This document shows positions 24,405 through 33,695 of a stretch of DNA of 64,000 bases, one piece after another. The stretch comes from Bacillus rubiinfantis (lineage in GTDB: Bacteria > Bacillota > Bacilli > Bacillales > Cytobacillaceae). The number at the start of each line of letters is the position of its first letter. Within the stretch, counting starts at the first letter, position 1. The DNA is taken from the NCBI GenBank assembly GCA_000752035.1, contig CCFE01000021.1, forward strand, positions 186,001 through 250,000. Reading direction: 5' to 3'. Below the pieces are notes generated by a model, which did not search any database, was not told the origin of the DNA, and saw only the letters and a program-made list of their open reading frames with translations. The translations under genes were made by a program, and so were the position numbers.

Positions 24405-26461
24405 GTGCGCTTGGCAGCGCATCGGACTAACGGGTGAAAGTCCCGAACACACCGTAGTGGCGGAAGTGTATAGCTGACAGGTAGTGCATTGCCGTGAGGA
24501 AATGTGCGGAGGACCTGAAGGCAAAACCTGGAACAGGCGACAATTTAACCATGTTGGCTGGCAGAGTCGGATAACCCTGCAAAAGAAGGGAGTGTCCAAA
24601 GCCACAAGAGGGCTCTGTTAGTTAGGAGGACTGGATTCAGGGGAAAGTTCGATGAAGTGACCCAAGGAGGTCTCATCGTCTCCATACATACTATGGTAAA
24701 CCTTAAACAAGTCAGTGATTGGCAAGTTAAGGCTATGGGTGGTGAGAAGTCAGAACAGGGGATAGTAGTGAATAAGCTTACTGGAAAAGTCGCAAAGGTA
24801 AGTGACTCAGTACTCAGTTACTGAGAGGAGCCTTAACCCAAAAGGAACGGACTCTATGCGAAGCCCGTCTGTCCATGGAAGAGAAACTGAGTTATCTTAA
24901 AATACGTCATGTCCATATAGAAGCCGAGAGGATAAATCCATAGAATCGGGGTCGAACAGAAGGGTAGACCGTATGGGGCGTAGTACTTTGGGAATCTGTT
25001 GATATTGCCGAGGTTGGGCTAGTCAATCATCAGACTGAAAGGAAAGAACGGAACATGAACGGAAAAGAAGACAAACAAGGTTTTCGTGAGGGAGTAAAGA
25101 CTCTGCAAAAGAAGAAATGGTATAGTCTCATAGATAAAATATGGGCAATGCCAAACATGGAGGAAGCCTTTAAAGAGGTAAAAAGGAATCGTGGAGCCGC
25201 GGGGGTAGATGGAGTAACAATTAAGACTTTTGAATTTGGTGTGGAGGATAATGTACAAATCCTTCAACGTGAATTACGAGAAAAGACATATAAGCCGAGA
25301 CCTGTGAAACGTGTATATATTCCAAAGGCTGATGGTTCAAAACGACCTCTAGGTATCCCAACCGTGAGAGACCGAGTTGTACAGGCTTCTGTGCGAAGAA
25401 TAATAGAGCCAATTTTTGAAGCTAAATTTCTTGACTGTAGTTTTGGCTTTCGACCAAATCGAAGTGCACATATGGCACTGGGTAAAATCCGAAAGGATTT
25501 ACTGGATGGTTATGTGTATGTAATTGATGCAGACCTAAAATCATACTTTGATACAATTCCGCATGACAAACTTATGTCATTAGTTAGAGAAGAAATAGTG
25601 GATGGAAGCGTCATTGGACTGCTAGAAAGTTTCCTCCAAGCTGGAATTATGGAGGGTGGCAGTTTCCACTTAAATGAAAAAGGCACTCCACAGGGTGGTG
25701 TAATCAGTCCGTTACTTGCAAACGTATATTTGCATCCGTTGGATGAACTTATGACAGAGAGAGGGCATCGCATAACAAGATATGCTGATGACTTTGTTAT
25801 TTGTTGTAAATCACAAAAGGGTGCTGAAAGAGTACTTAAATCAGTAACTCGATTTCTTGAAGAACAACTTGGGTTAACTGTTCATCCAGAAAAGACTAAG
25901 ATTGTTAATAATATGAAAGAAAGCTTTGTTTTTCTGGGATATGAATTTAAACAAGCTTATTGGGTAAAACCTTCTGAGAAATCCATAAAGAAATTTAAAA
26001 GTAAAGTCAAAGAAATAACAAAGCGAAATCAAACGGTAAACATTGAGATACTGATTAAAGAAAGACTCAACCCATATTTAAGAGGATGGGGAAATTATTT
26101 TGGATATTGGCATTCAAAGACACTAATGACTAAGTTTGATAAATGGATAAGGAGAAGATTACGGTCTGTTCAATTAAGAAGTTGGAGGAAAATAAGGAAA
26201 CTGCATAGGGAGTTACGCAGAAAAAAGTGGAAAGGAGAACTTCCACAGCTTCGAATGTATGTATGGCGAAGTTCAAAGTGTGAACCTGTACACGTAGCCC
26301 TTCCAAATGAATGGTTTTATAAAGAGAAAGGTCTTGTTTCTCTTGTGGATATTTACAATGAACATCATCCCCAACGGGGATAATCATGGAGGAGCCGTAT
26401 GCGATGACCCGCACGTACGGATCTGTGAGAGGCGCATGAATAATTCATGCGCCTACTCTAT
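24405..26461 (+). mobile_element. group II intron with reverse transcriptase, about 2057 bp
   Basis: 5' end GTGCGCTTGG fits the GUGYG boundary; the first 650 bp hold the domain I-III RNA with GGGTGAAAGTCCCGAAC, a common domain I motif. Domain V lies near 26394-26424 (GAGCCGTATGCG ... GCACGTACGG) and domain VI is the hairpin GGCGCATGAA / TTCATGCGCC with the 3' end ...CTCTAT at 26461. Domain IV holds an intact RT. Insertion right behind a terminator hairpin is the habit of class C introns; the class is otherwise not proven. Boundaries are by motif. Confidence 0.88.
25055..26383 (+). CDS. ltrA: group II intron reverse transcriptase/maturase
   Basis: Intron-encoded protein of 442 residues. RT blocks in order: NRGAAGVDG, KPRPVKRVYIPKADGSKRPL, SFGFRPNRSAH, DLKSYFDTIPH, GTPQGGVISPLLANVYL and the catalytic YADDF (RYADDFVICC), then the maturase domain X (NPYLRGWGNYFGYW). 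No HNH endonuclease domain follows, so mobility would depend on nicked or single-stranded DNA, as in class C and related introns. GAAAGGAAAG precedes the start. The frame is intact. Confidence 0.93.
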   Translation: MNGKEDKQGFREGVKTLQKKKWYSLIDKIWAMPNMEEAFKEVKRNRGAAGVDGVTIKTFEFGVEDNVQILQRELREKTYKPRPVKRVYIPKADGSKRPLGIPTVRDRVVQASVRRIIEPIFEAKFLDCSFGFRPNRSAHMALGKIRKDLLDGYVYVIDADLKSYFDTIPHDKLMSLVREEIVDGSVIGLLESFLQAGIMEGGSFHLNEKGTPQGGVISPLLANVYLHPLDELMTERGHRITRYADDFVICCKSQKGAERVLKSVTRFLEEQLGLTVHPEKTKIVNNMKESFVFLGYEFKQAYWVKPSEKSIKKFKSKVKEITKRNQTVNIEILIKERLNPYLRGWGNYFGYWHSKTLMTKFDKWIRRRLRSVQLRSWRKIRKLHRELRRKKWKGELPQLRMYVWRSSKCEPVHVALPNEWFYKEKGLVSLVDIYNEHHPQRG

Positions 26462-28296
26462 TTGGTACTGTTTTGTTTTAAAATCTCAAGAACAGGGGCA
26501 AAGGGCTGAATTTTTTTTGTTTCAAAATAATGTTGGAAAGGATCACCATTTTGTTTTAGCCGCTGTAATACAAACTGCATCGTAAAGTGCTTTGGTTCAA
26601 GACTTTCGCTTACTTCATTCCAAAAAAGCGGAGTGGCAGCCCCGCCATGCTCATTTCCCCGCAGTGAGTAGGGAGCGATGATGGTCTTTCCTTCGCTATG
26701 CTGTACGTAGTCAACGTACAGCCGGTTGCCGCGCTTCTTCTTCATTCGTTCAATTGTAAACGAATCAGGATCTTTGGAGATTAAATATTCCGCGATAAAG
26801 CTCGTGAATAACCTCGTATCCGAAAAGGTAAATTCTCCGTCGGGAAGCGGTAGATAAATCTGCAATCCTTTGTTGCCAGATGTTTTAATATAGGCAATCA
26901 ATTTCAGTTGATCAAGAACTTCTTTTATCAATAAAGCTGCCTTGACTGCCAAGTGAAAATCTTCCTTTGAGGGAGGATCCAAATCAAAGACGATTTCACT
27001 CGGACCGTTACTGCCAATGGTTTGAAATGGGACATGATATTCAATGGCCAGCTGGTTTCCCAGCCAAATCAATGTTTTTAAGTTATTGCAGACAATATAG
27101 TTAATTCCATCGTCTATATGTGTTTGAACAAATTCTGGAGCATAATCCGGGCAATTCTTTTGATAGAAAGCTTCACCAAACATACCATGTGGATAGCGAA
27201 TAACCGTTAATAAGCGATTCTCTAGAAAAGGCATCATGTTAGAGGCTATCTCTCGTAAATAGTAAATATAATCGGACTTAGAAATCTCCAGATTATCCCA
27301 TAGCGGCTTATCGGGATGAGTGATCTCCAAATCAGCGGGGAGATTTTTTTGTGCAAACATAAATGATGTGAAATTGCAATCTTCAGGTTGCAAATCAAGT
27401 CGGAACCGATGAAAATGAGGTTCACGCAACTGGTTCTCATATAGTTCCAAATACTTTACCTCTAAACAAATGGCAGGTTGAACATAGATAAATTGGCTGT
27501 CTTCATTTACCTGATTCTGCCTGATAATTTGTTCCAAAGCCTGTTTTTCCTCTGGTTTAAAGCCAAAAAGTACTTGGCCAATTGGATAAATCGATTCATC
27601 CTTATATACGGCAACAAAAAAATATCCATTAGTTTTATCAAACGAATGAACAAAACATTGAACATGTTTCCAGTTTTTGTATTTGAGCCATTTTGTTGTA
27701 CGTTTCCCTTCTTCCCATGAACTTTGTTCATGCTTCGCGACAATTCCTTCCCCGTCATAGAGGACTACTTTTTCCCAGATTTCTGTAAAACCCTCAAATG
27801 CTGTGACAAATTGAAGCAATTGCTTGCTATTGGTATCAGCAGTTCGATTTAAACCAAGTATCTGAAATAATTCCTTCAACTTCGCTTTTCTCTTGTTAAA
27901 GGGGAGAGAATGGATAGGCTTTCCCGCCAATAAAAGCAAATCGAAAGCCATATAGCGAGCAGGTCTTGTGTTGACTTGTTCGGCAATTTTTTTGTCTGCC
28001 CTTAATCGACCGCGTACTTGGATTTTGGAGAAGTTTGCCTTATATGGGTTTTCAAGTAGAACCAGTTCCCCGTCAAGTCGTATTGGCAATAATGGTTTGA
28101 TTTCGTTCTGATACTTTAATAAGAAATCGCGGATTTCTGGAAATTGCGGTAATAATGATCTTTCGTTTCTGCTCGTTAATTGTATATCATCTTCAGTCCA
28201 ATCTAAAACTGCTCTAAATCCATCGTATTTGACTTCATATAACCAGCCTGCCCGCTCGGGTTTGTCGAATGTTAATGTTGGCAGCATTGGTTTCAT
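26458..28296 (-). CDS. ligD: ATP-dependent DNA ligase/polymerase LigD
   Basis: Non-homologous end-joining enzyme of 612 residues: N-terminal ATP-dependent ligase (active-site Lys23 in YEVKYDGFRA, nucleotidyltransferase motifs GEGIVAK and KWLKYK) with OB fold, and a C-terminal primase-polymerase domain from about residue 315 (EIVFDLDPP, TSGNKGLQIY). No phosphoesterase domain, as in B. subtilis LigD. Divergent from ku across 122 bp. The stop TAG at 26460-26458 lies on the last bases of the group II intron. Confidence 0.94.
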   Translation of the reverse strand: MKPMLPTLTFDKPERAGWLYEVKYDGFRAVLDWTEDDIQLTSRNERSLLPQFPEIRDFLLKYQNEIKPLLPIRLDGELVLLENPYKANFSKIQVRGRLRADKKIAEQVNTRPARYMAFDLLLLAGKPIHSLPFNKRKAKLKELFQILGLNRTADTNSKQLLQFVTAFEGFTEIWEKVVLYDGEGIVAKHEQSSWEEGKRTTKWLKYKNWKHVQCFVHSFDKTNGYFFVAVYKDESIYPIGQVLFGFKPEEKQALEQIIRQNQVNEDSQFIYVQPAICLEVKYLELYENQLREPHFHRFRLDLQPEDCNFTSFMFAQKNLPADLEITHPDKPLWDNLEISKSDYIYYLREIASNMMPFLENRLLTVIRYPHGMFGEAFYQKNCPDYAPEFVQTHIDDGINYIVCNNLKTLIWLGNQLAIEYHVPFQTIGSNGPSEIVFDLDPPSKEDFHLAVKAALLIKEVLDQLKLIAYIKTSGNKGLQIYLPLPDGEFTFSDTRLFTSFIAEYLISKDPDSFTIERMKKKRGNRLYVDYVQHSEGKTIIAPYSLRGNEHGGAATPLFWNEVSESLEPKHFTMQFVLQRLKQNGDPFQHYFETKKIQPFAPVLEILKQNSTK

Positions 28297-28418
28297 GGCA
28301 AGTTCCCCTTTTTAGCTTAGTTTGCTTAAAAATTGGCTTACCATTCTTTCCAAAAGTATTTATGAATGCAATTAGCTTGGCAACGAAAACTAAATAAAAA
28401 AAGAATGGAGACATGTTT

Positions 28419-29261
28419 ATGCATACAATGTGGAAGGGCAGTATTAGCTTTGGACTTGTTAATATTCCCATTAAGCTTCATGCTGCGACAGAGGATAAGG
28501 ATATTAAGCTGCGGACATTGCATAATAAATGTCATGCCCCGATTAAATATGAAAAGGTCTGCTCTGTCTGTGAAGAGGAAGTAAAACCTGAAGATATCGT
28601 TAAGGCATATGAATACACAAAGGGTAAATTTATTGTGCTTGATGATGAAGAACTGGAAAAACTCCGCAAAGAAAATGAAGAAAAAGCTGTCGAGATTATT
28701 GATTTTGTAAAGATTGAGGAGATAGACCCAATTTATTTTGACCGCAGTTACTATATGTCGCCAAATGACGGAGGCTCCAAAGCATATTCGCTCTTGCGCA
28801 AGGCATTACTGGAATCACAAAAGGTTGGTCTTGCCAAAATTGTCATTCGTTCAAAAGAACAACTGGCGGTCATTCGTGTCTACGAAAATACACTAGTCAT
28901 GGAAACAATTCATTATCCTGACGAGGTTAGAAAAGCTGCTGATGTACCTAATGTACCGTCAGAGGATAAAGTGACGAAAAAAGAGCTGGACACAGCTATC
29001 TTACTCATTGATCAATTAACTTCTCTCTTTGAACCGGAAAAATACACAGACGAATATCGTACAGCCTTGCTCGAGCTAATTGAGTCGAAGCGTCAAGGAA
29101 AGGAGACGGTAACGGCGAAAGTGAAAGAAGCAGCCGCCGCCAACGTAACCGATTTAATGGCCGCATTACAAGCATCAATTGACCGTACGAAACCGAAAAA
29201 AGCGTCAGCCACTAGAAAGAAAACAGGTGCAAAAACAACGAAGGTAAAGAAAGAGGCATAG
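28419..29261 (+). CDS. ku: Ku DNA end-binding protein
   Basis: Homodimeric ring protein that binds double-strand ends and recruits LigD; 280 residues with the family opening MHTMWKGSISFGLVNIPIKL and a Lys/Ala-rich C-terminal tail (TKPKKASATRKKTG...) that aids DNA binding. ATG 28419 is preferred (TGGAGA about 9 nt upstream, and it matches known N-termini) over ATG 28413. In B. subtilis ku and ligD are sigma-G spore genes; only a poor sigma-G-like TGAATG-N17 match is seen here. Confidence 0.93.
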   Translation: MHTMWKGSISFGLVNIPIKLHAATEDKDIKLRTLHNKCHAPIKYEKVCSVCEEEVKPEDIVKAYEYTKGKFIVLDDEELEKLRKENEEKAVEIIDFVKIEEIDPIYFDRSYYMSPNDGGSKAYSLLRKALLESQKVGLAKIVIRSKEQLAVIRVYENTLVMETIHYPDEVRKAADVPNVPSEDKVTKKELDTAILLIDQLTSLFEPEKYTDEYRTALLELIESKRQGKETVTAKVKEAAAANVTDLMAALQASIDRTKPKKASATRKKTGAKTTKVKKEA

Positions 29262-29287
29262 AAAAAGCAGGGATTCCCTGCTTTTTT
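29262..29287 (+). terminator. terminator after ku
   Basis: Stem AAAAAGCAGGGA / TCCCTGCTTTTTT with a minimal loop; ends in T6. Confidence 0.85.
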
Positions 29288-29297
29288 CAATGGGTTA

Positions 29298-29588
29298 CTA
29301 TTGTAGATGTTCTTTACAAAACTGCATTACAGCAACTTCCTCGTCATCCTCAAGGGCGAAATCGAGAACCTCATCACTGCCTTGTTCGAAGAAGTGATAA
29401 TTGATTATGTTTTCATCCCCTTGATTTACGCCAAACAGCACCCTCAGCCCAATTCCTTTTTCAGAATAGAGTTCATCATCTTCCTCTATATCAAGGTCAA
29501 GGAAAAATTCATACCGGTCACCTAATAATAGACCAAAGGGATCCTCTAATTTTTCCACAGAATAGCCGATAATTTGCAAGTAAATCAT
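29298..29588 (-). CDS. DUF6509-like acidic protein
   Basis: Soluble, strongly acidic protein of up to 96 residues (SVEKLEDPFGLLLGDRYEFF, then FALEDDEEVAVMQFCKEH). I recall this as the DUF6509 type found across bacilli; function unknown. The ATG at 29588 directly abuts AAAGG, so TTG 29579 with better spacing may be the true start. It lies between ku and the tRNA pair. Confidence 0.7.
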   Translation of the reverse strand: MIYLQIIGYSVEKLEDPFGLLLGDRYEFFLDLDIEEDDELYSEKGIGLRVLFGVNQGDENIINYHFFEQGSDEVLDFALEDDEEVAVMQFCKEHLQ

Positions 29589-29644
29589 CCTTTACAAAGA
29601 ATTCTATATTTAGTTTTAGTATGACCGTTTATTATGCTGCCAAG

Positions 29645-29675
29645 ACATAAAATAAACGCCAGAAACGCTGGCGTT
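29645..29675 (-). terminator. terminator after the tRNA pair
   Basis: On the reverse strand AACGCCAG / CTGGCGTT followed by TATTTTATG, 20 bp behind tRNA-Ser. Confidence 0.75.
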
Positions 29676-29695
29676 GTTCTTCTAATATATGTATA

Positions 29696-29787
29696 TGGCG
29701 GAGAAGGTGAGATTCGAACTCACGCGACGGTTACCCGCCCTAACGCATTTCGAGTGCGCCCCCTTATAACCACTTGGGTACTTCTCC
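29696..29787 (-). tRNA. tRNA-Ser (anticodon CGA)
   Basis: Cloverleaf of 92 nt including an encoded CCA: acceptor GGAGAAG / CTTCTCC, D-arm CCCAAGTGG, anticodon loop CTCGAAA, long class-II variable arm (TAGGGCGGGTAACCGTCGC region), T-arm GTGAG TTCGAAT CTCAC, 3' GCCA. Serine with CGA anticodon reads UCG. Confidence 0.95.
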
Positions 29788-29793
29788 ACTCTT

Positions 29794-29867
29794 TGGAGCG
29801 GGTGAGGGGAATCGAACCCCCGCCGTCAGCTTGGGAAGCTGAAATTCTACCATTAAACCACACCCGC
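29794..29867 (-). tRNA. tRNA-Gly (anticodon CCC)
   Basis: Cloverleaf of 74 nt with encoded CCA: acceptor GCGGGTG / CACCCGC, D-arm GGTTTAATGGTAGAA, anticodon loop TTCCCAA, T-arm GGGGG TTCGATT CCCCT. It is 6 bp upstream of tRNA-Ser, so both are probably processed from one transcript. Confidence 0.94.
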
Positions 29868-29942
29868 ATATAGTAACGAATTGACAAGAAGAATTATAGC
29901 ATAATAATTATCTTTGTGGAAGGATAAATTTTAATAATAAGG

Positions 29943-29980
29943 AAAAAAAGCTAAGCAATGATTGAATGCTCAGCTTTTTT
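29943..29980. terminator. bidirectional hairpin behind the MFS gene
   Basis: AAAAAAGCTAAGCA / TGCTCAGCTTTTTT (one mismatch) around a 10-nt loop; lies directly behind the reverse MFS gene. Confidence 0.75.
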
Positions 29981-29981
29981 G

Positions 29982-31262
29982 CTATTGTGTTTTCTCTTCT
30001 GGCTTGATAGCAATAAGGGTAATTATCGCGGCTAAGAAACTAACACTGCTCATGATAATAAATATCCAATGATTGGAGTACTTCATTAACATAGCAATAA
30101 TGGGTGGCCCTGCGGCAACGCCAATAAAACGCATGGAGGTGTAAAAAGACGTGATGGTTCCGCGTTCTTTTTTCTCGACACCATCGGTAATTAATGTATC
30201 AAGGCTCGGCAGTGCAATACCGATTCCGATACCGCTTATTAAAAACATTGTAATCATATACCATAACTTAATCGAGAACCATAAAGCAGCAATGGATAGG
30301 GCAGCTGCTAAAATTCCGCCAAATGTTAACCATTTCATTAAAATTTTATTTTTCTTAATGATCTTGCCGCTAATAAAAGATGCCAAGCAAAGTGCACCTA
30401 GTGGAAATGCTAGAAAAAGTCCTTTCTTAATGTCCTTAATCCCATATTCACTTTCAAATACTTCAGAAAGATAAAATAGAATTCCAAACAAAACGAGCAT
30501 GAGGATTCCGCCAATAAAAAAAATGGCAGAGAGCCAGCGGCCATGCTCTTTAAAGGTATCTTTAACCCCCGTAAAAAATTGTTTGAATGGAATTGGCTTT
30601 TCCTTCCTTTTTGGTGCTTTTACTAATAAGGCCACCATCAGAACGGAAATGGTACAAAACACTGGAAATGCTAAAAACGGCAAAAACCAGATAAATCCAG
30701 CTAAAAAGGCACCAAATATTGGGCTTAACACCTTACCAAATGTATTTGATGTTTCAATTAAGCCCAGACATGTACTTACATCATCTTCGTTTTTAAACAT
30801 ATCGCCAACTAAAGGTAATACTATTGGAAAGGCTCCTGCTGCACCGACACCTTGAAGGGCTCTTCCTGCTAATAGCATCCAGTATGCATTTTCAAATTTC
30901 CATGCTGCCCATCCGGAGATTAATCCACCAATTCCAGCGATAATGAGACTGGGGATAATGACCTTCTTTCTACCAATATGATCAGATAAATAGCCAGCGA
31001 GTGGTATTAAAATAATCGCAACAATCGAATATACGGTAATTACCATACTAGCTTGAAAAGCAGTAATTGATAATTCTTTCTCCATAGATGGCAATACCGG
31101 TATTAACATTGAATTGCCCAATGTCATGACTAATGGTATAGATGATAATGACAGAATAGCCCATTTTTGGTTGGAAATCTCGCTTGAACCTTTATCCTTA
31201 GATCGCGATTTCTTTTTTTTCGCTGCCTGTGGTATTTCCCATAAACGTTCAATATGTTCCAT
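29982..31262 (-). CDS. MFS transporter
   Basis: Major facilitator of 426 residues with twelve hydrophobic helices after a basic cytosolic N-terminus (AKKKKSRSKDKG). Motif A is GYLSDHIGRKKV, and motif C-like GxxxGPxxGG is replaced by SPIFGAFLAG, so a DHA1-type drug exporter is likely but not certain. Substrate unknown. It stands alone between the tRNA pair and the trp leader. Confidence 0.85.
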   Translation of the reverse strand: MEHIERLWEIPQAAKKKKSRSKDKGSSEISNQKWAILSLSSIPLVMTLGNSMLIPVLPSMEKELSITAFQASMVITVYSIVAIILIPLAGYLSDHIGRKKVIIPSLIIAGIGGLISGWAAWKFENAYWMLLAGRALQGVGAAGAFPIVLPLVGDMFKNEDDVSTCLGLIETSNTFGKVLSPIFGAFLAGFIWFLPFLAFPVFCTISVLMVALLVKAPKRKEKPIPFKQFFTGVKDTFKEHGRWLSAIFFIGGILMLVLFGILFYLSEVFESEYGIKDIKKGLFLAFPLGALCLASFISGKIIKKNKILMKWLTFGGILAAALSIAALWFSIKLWYMITMFLISGIGIGIALPSLDTLITDGVEKKERGTITSFYTSMRFIGVAAGPPIIAMLMKYSNHWIFIIMSSVSFLAAIITLIAIKPEEKTQ

Positions 31263-31374
31263 GTACTCCTATCCCACCTTCGTTATATTGTAATGTTTAA
31301 TATGAGCAATTTTGAACAAAAAAATGGTGGTAGATAAATCCTTTAACCGTAATAGAAAGTTTCAAAAATTGCAC

Positions 31375-31403
31375 TTGACAGTTATCTGAAAATTTTATAT
31401 CAT
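31375..31403 (+). promoter_or_regulatory. sigma-A promoter of the trp operon
   Basis: TTGACA (31375-31380), 17 nt, TATCAT (31398-31403), upstream of the T-box leader. Confidence 0.85.
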
Positions 31404-31419
31404 AAAAAACAATTAAATC

Positions 31420-31700
31420 AGTAAAGCGTTGACGAAGAGTAGTAACATATATTAATTCCTAAAAGAGAGCTGATGGTTGGTGTGAATCAGTGGAATTATA
31501 TAGGTGAATGGACTTCTGAGCATCCAAACCGAACAATCATTAAGATTTAGTAGGCTTTGGCGAAAATTCCCATCGTTACAAGGGACAGGTATTAGTGGTT
31601 TTTGCACTGATACTGGGTAGAGTGAGCTAAGTTGAGTGTAGCTAATGAAGGTGGTACCACGGGTCTCCCGTCCTTTTTAGGATGGAGGCCCTTTTTATTT
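31420..31700 (+). promoter_or_regulatory. Trp-specific T-box riboswitch with terminator
   Basis: Tryptophan T-box leader: stem I with GAAGAGTAGTAAC (AG bulge side), distal loop near AGAGAGCTGATGGTTGG, specifier loop GAATGGAC with the Trp codon TGG at 31509-31511, and the T-box AATGAAGGTGGTACCACG at 31644-31661, which pairs with the CCA end of uncharged tRNA-Trp. The terminator GGGTCTCC... GGAGGCCC with TTTTTATTTT lies at 31661-31700. Low charged tRNA-Trp should allow read-through into trpE. A single T-box copy, no TRAP-type repeats seen. Confidence 0.93.
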
Positions 31701-31724
31701 TAGTTAGTTGAGAGGAGCCGAGCG

Positions 31725-33116
31725 ATGAAAACAGAAACAGGTTTTATCATTAAGGAAATTAGTGGAGATGTACTCACCCCGATTTCGATTTTAACCAAGC
31801 TAAGCGGAGAAAAGAAATTCTTATTGGAGAGTTCCAACAAATTTAATGATTCTGGTAGATATTCCTTTATTGGAGCTAATCCAGCATTTGAACTCATTTC
31901 ATTTGGACAGATAAATGTTATCCGTAGAGAAACCGGGGAAGAAAATACAATTATAGGGAATCCTCTGCAAGTTATCTGCGATTTACTTCCTCAAATGAAA
32001 AGGGATGATCTTCCTTTTCCTTTCATTGGTGGTGCGGTGGGATATATTGGTTATGAAATTATCAGGCAATATGAGCAAATTGGTGAAGAATATCCCAATG
32101 AACTTAATATGCCTGATGTTCATTTAATGTTCTACGAGGTGGTGATTGTCTATGATCACCTCCAAGAAAAGGTGTTTATTTGCGGGCTTCCGTTTAAAGC
32201 AGAAAATAGCTGTCTAGTTGAAAAAAAGCTAGCGTCTACGATAGAAGAGCTTAAGAAAACGGATGTTGCCACGAGTGATGACCCTTTTTCGTTGTCAGCT
32301 TTTAGCTCAAATACTTCAAGAAGAAACTTTATCAAGAATGTTATGACTGCAAAGGATCATATCCTTGCTGGTGATATCTTTCAAGTGGTTTTGTCGAGAA
32401 GACTTAAAGCAACATTTAAAGGAAGCCCCTTGACACTTTATCGCAAGCACCGCTCTTTAAATCCAACACCATATATGTTTTATATTGATTTCGCTGCTTA
32501 TACCGTGATGGGATCTTCTCCGGAGAGTTTAATTAAAACAAGGGGGAAAACCGTAACAGTCAATCCAATTGCCGGTACAAAGAAGCGTGGAAAGACAATA
32601 GAAGAAGATAAACAAATTGAAGAATCCTTGCTGCAGGATGAAAAGGAACTTGCTGAGCATAAGATGCTCGTTGACCTTGGTCGTAACGATCTTGGTAAGG
32701 TATGTAAAGTTGGTTCCATCCAGGTTGGAAAATTTATGAAGGTAGAAAGGTTTCGCCATGTCATGCATCTTGTTTCAGAGATCAGCGGACAACTTGATTG
32801 TACTAAATCAGCCCTCGATGCGTTAGCGGCTTGCCTGCCGGCAGGGACTGTTTCTGGAGCTCCAAAAGTTAGGGCAATGGAAATTATTAACTCTCTAGAA
32901 AAATCCAAGCGAGGCTTATATTCCGGGGCGATCGGTTATGTATCGGCAAATGGAAATACCGATTTTGCGCTTGCCATTCGCACAATGATTCTCAAAGATG
33001 GAACAGCAACCATTCAAGCCGGTGCGGGAATTGTTTATGATTCCATTCCTGAGTCTGAATATGAAGAAACAGAAAATAAACTACAATCCTTTTTAGAAGG
33101 GGGGGAGGTACGTTGA
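31725..33116 (+). CDS. trpE: anthranilate synthase component I
   Basis: Large subunit that turns chorismate into anthranilate; 463 residues. Chorismate-binding blocks are clear: AGDIFQVVLSRR, NPTPYMFYID, SSPESLI, PIAGTKKRGKT, DLGRNDLGKVC, PAGTVSGAPKVRAMEII and YVSANGNTDFALAIRT. N-terminal feedback region SSNKFNDSGRYSFIG. ATG follows GAGAGGAG. First gene of trpEGDCFBA, all genes overlapping or nearly so. Confidence 0.96.
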   Translation: MKTETGFIIKEISGDVLTPISILTKLSGEKKFLLESSNKFNDSGRYSFIGANPAFELISFGQINVIRRETGEENTIIGNPLQVICDLLPQMKRDDLPFPFIGGAVGYIGYEIIRQYEQIGEEYPNELNMPDVHLMFYEVVIVYDHLQEKVFICGLPFKAENSCLVEKKLASTIEELKKTDVATSDDPFSLSAFSSNTSRRNFIKNVMTAKDHILAGDIFQVVLSRRLKATFKGSPLTLYRKHRSLNPTPYMFYIDFAAYTVMGSSPESLIKTRGKTVTVNPIAGTKKRGKTIEEDKQIEESLLQDEKELAEHKMLVDLGRNDLGKVCKVGSIQVGKFMKVERFRHVMHLVSEISGQLDCTKSALDALAACLPAGTVSGAPKVRAMEIINSLEKSKRGLYSGAIGYVSANGNTDFALAIRTMILKDGTATIQAGAGIVYDSIPESEYEETENKLQSFLEGGEVR

Positions 33117-33694
33117 TCTTATTGATTGATAACTATGACTCCTTCACCTTTAATCTTTATCAATATTTAGGGGAATTGGGAGAGAATGTAACTGTTCACC
33201 GTAACAATCAAGTAAGTGTGGAGGAGATACGTAACCTGCTGCCTAAAGCAATGATTCTGTCACCAGGACCAGGCAGACCGGAGAATGCAGGCATTTGTCT
33301 GGAGGCCATCCGTAACCTTTATCAAGAAATTCCTATTTTAGGAATTTGTTTAGGACATCAAGCGATTGGGGTTGCTTTTGGGGGGGAGATTAGACGGGCG
33401 CGTACCATCAAACATGGAAAAACATCGCTAATTAGCCATAACAGCGCATCGCTTTTTGAACATTTACCTCATCCTTTGGAAGTGATGCGTTATCATTCGT
33501 TGGCCATAGACGACCACAGGTTGCCAGAAGAGTTGGAGTGTACAGCTCAATCAATTGATGACCAGGAAATTATGGCGATAAAGCATACAACATATCCTGT
33601 TTTTGGTTTGCAGTTCCATCCAGAATCAATTGGCTCCCAAGCTGGTAAACAAATATTGAAGAACTTTTTAGCTGAGATAGAAAGGACGAGATGA
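33113..33694 (+). CDS. trpG: anthranilate synthase component II (glutamine amidotransferase)
   Basis: Supplies ammonia from glutamine to TrpE; 193 residues. Class I amidotransferase triad: Cys in LGICLGHQAIG, His and Glu in FHPES. Start is TTG 33113, overlapping the trpE stop as TTGA, behind GGGGGGAGGT. Having trpG inside the operon differs from B. subtilis, where the folate-operon copy is shared. Confidence 0.95.
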   Translation: MILLIDNYDSFTFNLYQYLGELGENVTVHRNNQVSVEEIRNLLPKAMILSPGPGRPENAGICLEAIRNLYQEIPILGICLGHQAIGVAFGGEIRRARTIKHGKTSLISHNSASLFEHLPHPLEVMRYHSLAIDDHRLPEELECTAQSIDDQEIMAIKHTTYPVFGLQFHPESIGSQAGKQILKNFLAEIERTR

Positions 33695-33695
33695 G

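Noticed and set aside
25019..25773. Reverse frames opposite the intron RT
   Set aside because: Shadows of the RT gene; no ribosome sites and no family features.
31420..31700. TRAP-binding (GAG/UAG) repeat control of trp
   Set aside because: The leader lacks regularly spaced GAG/UAG triplets and instead shows all T-box parts.
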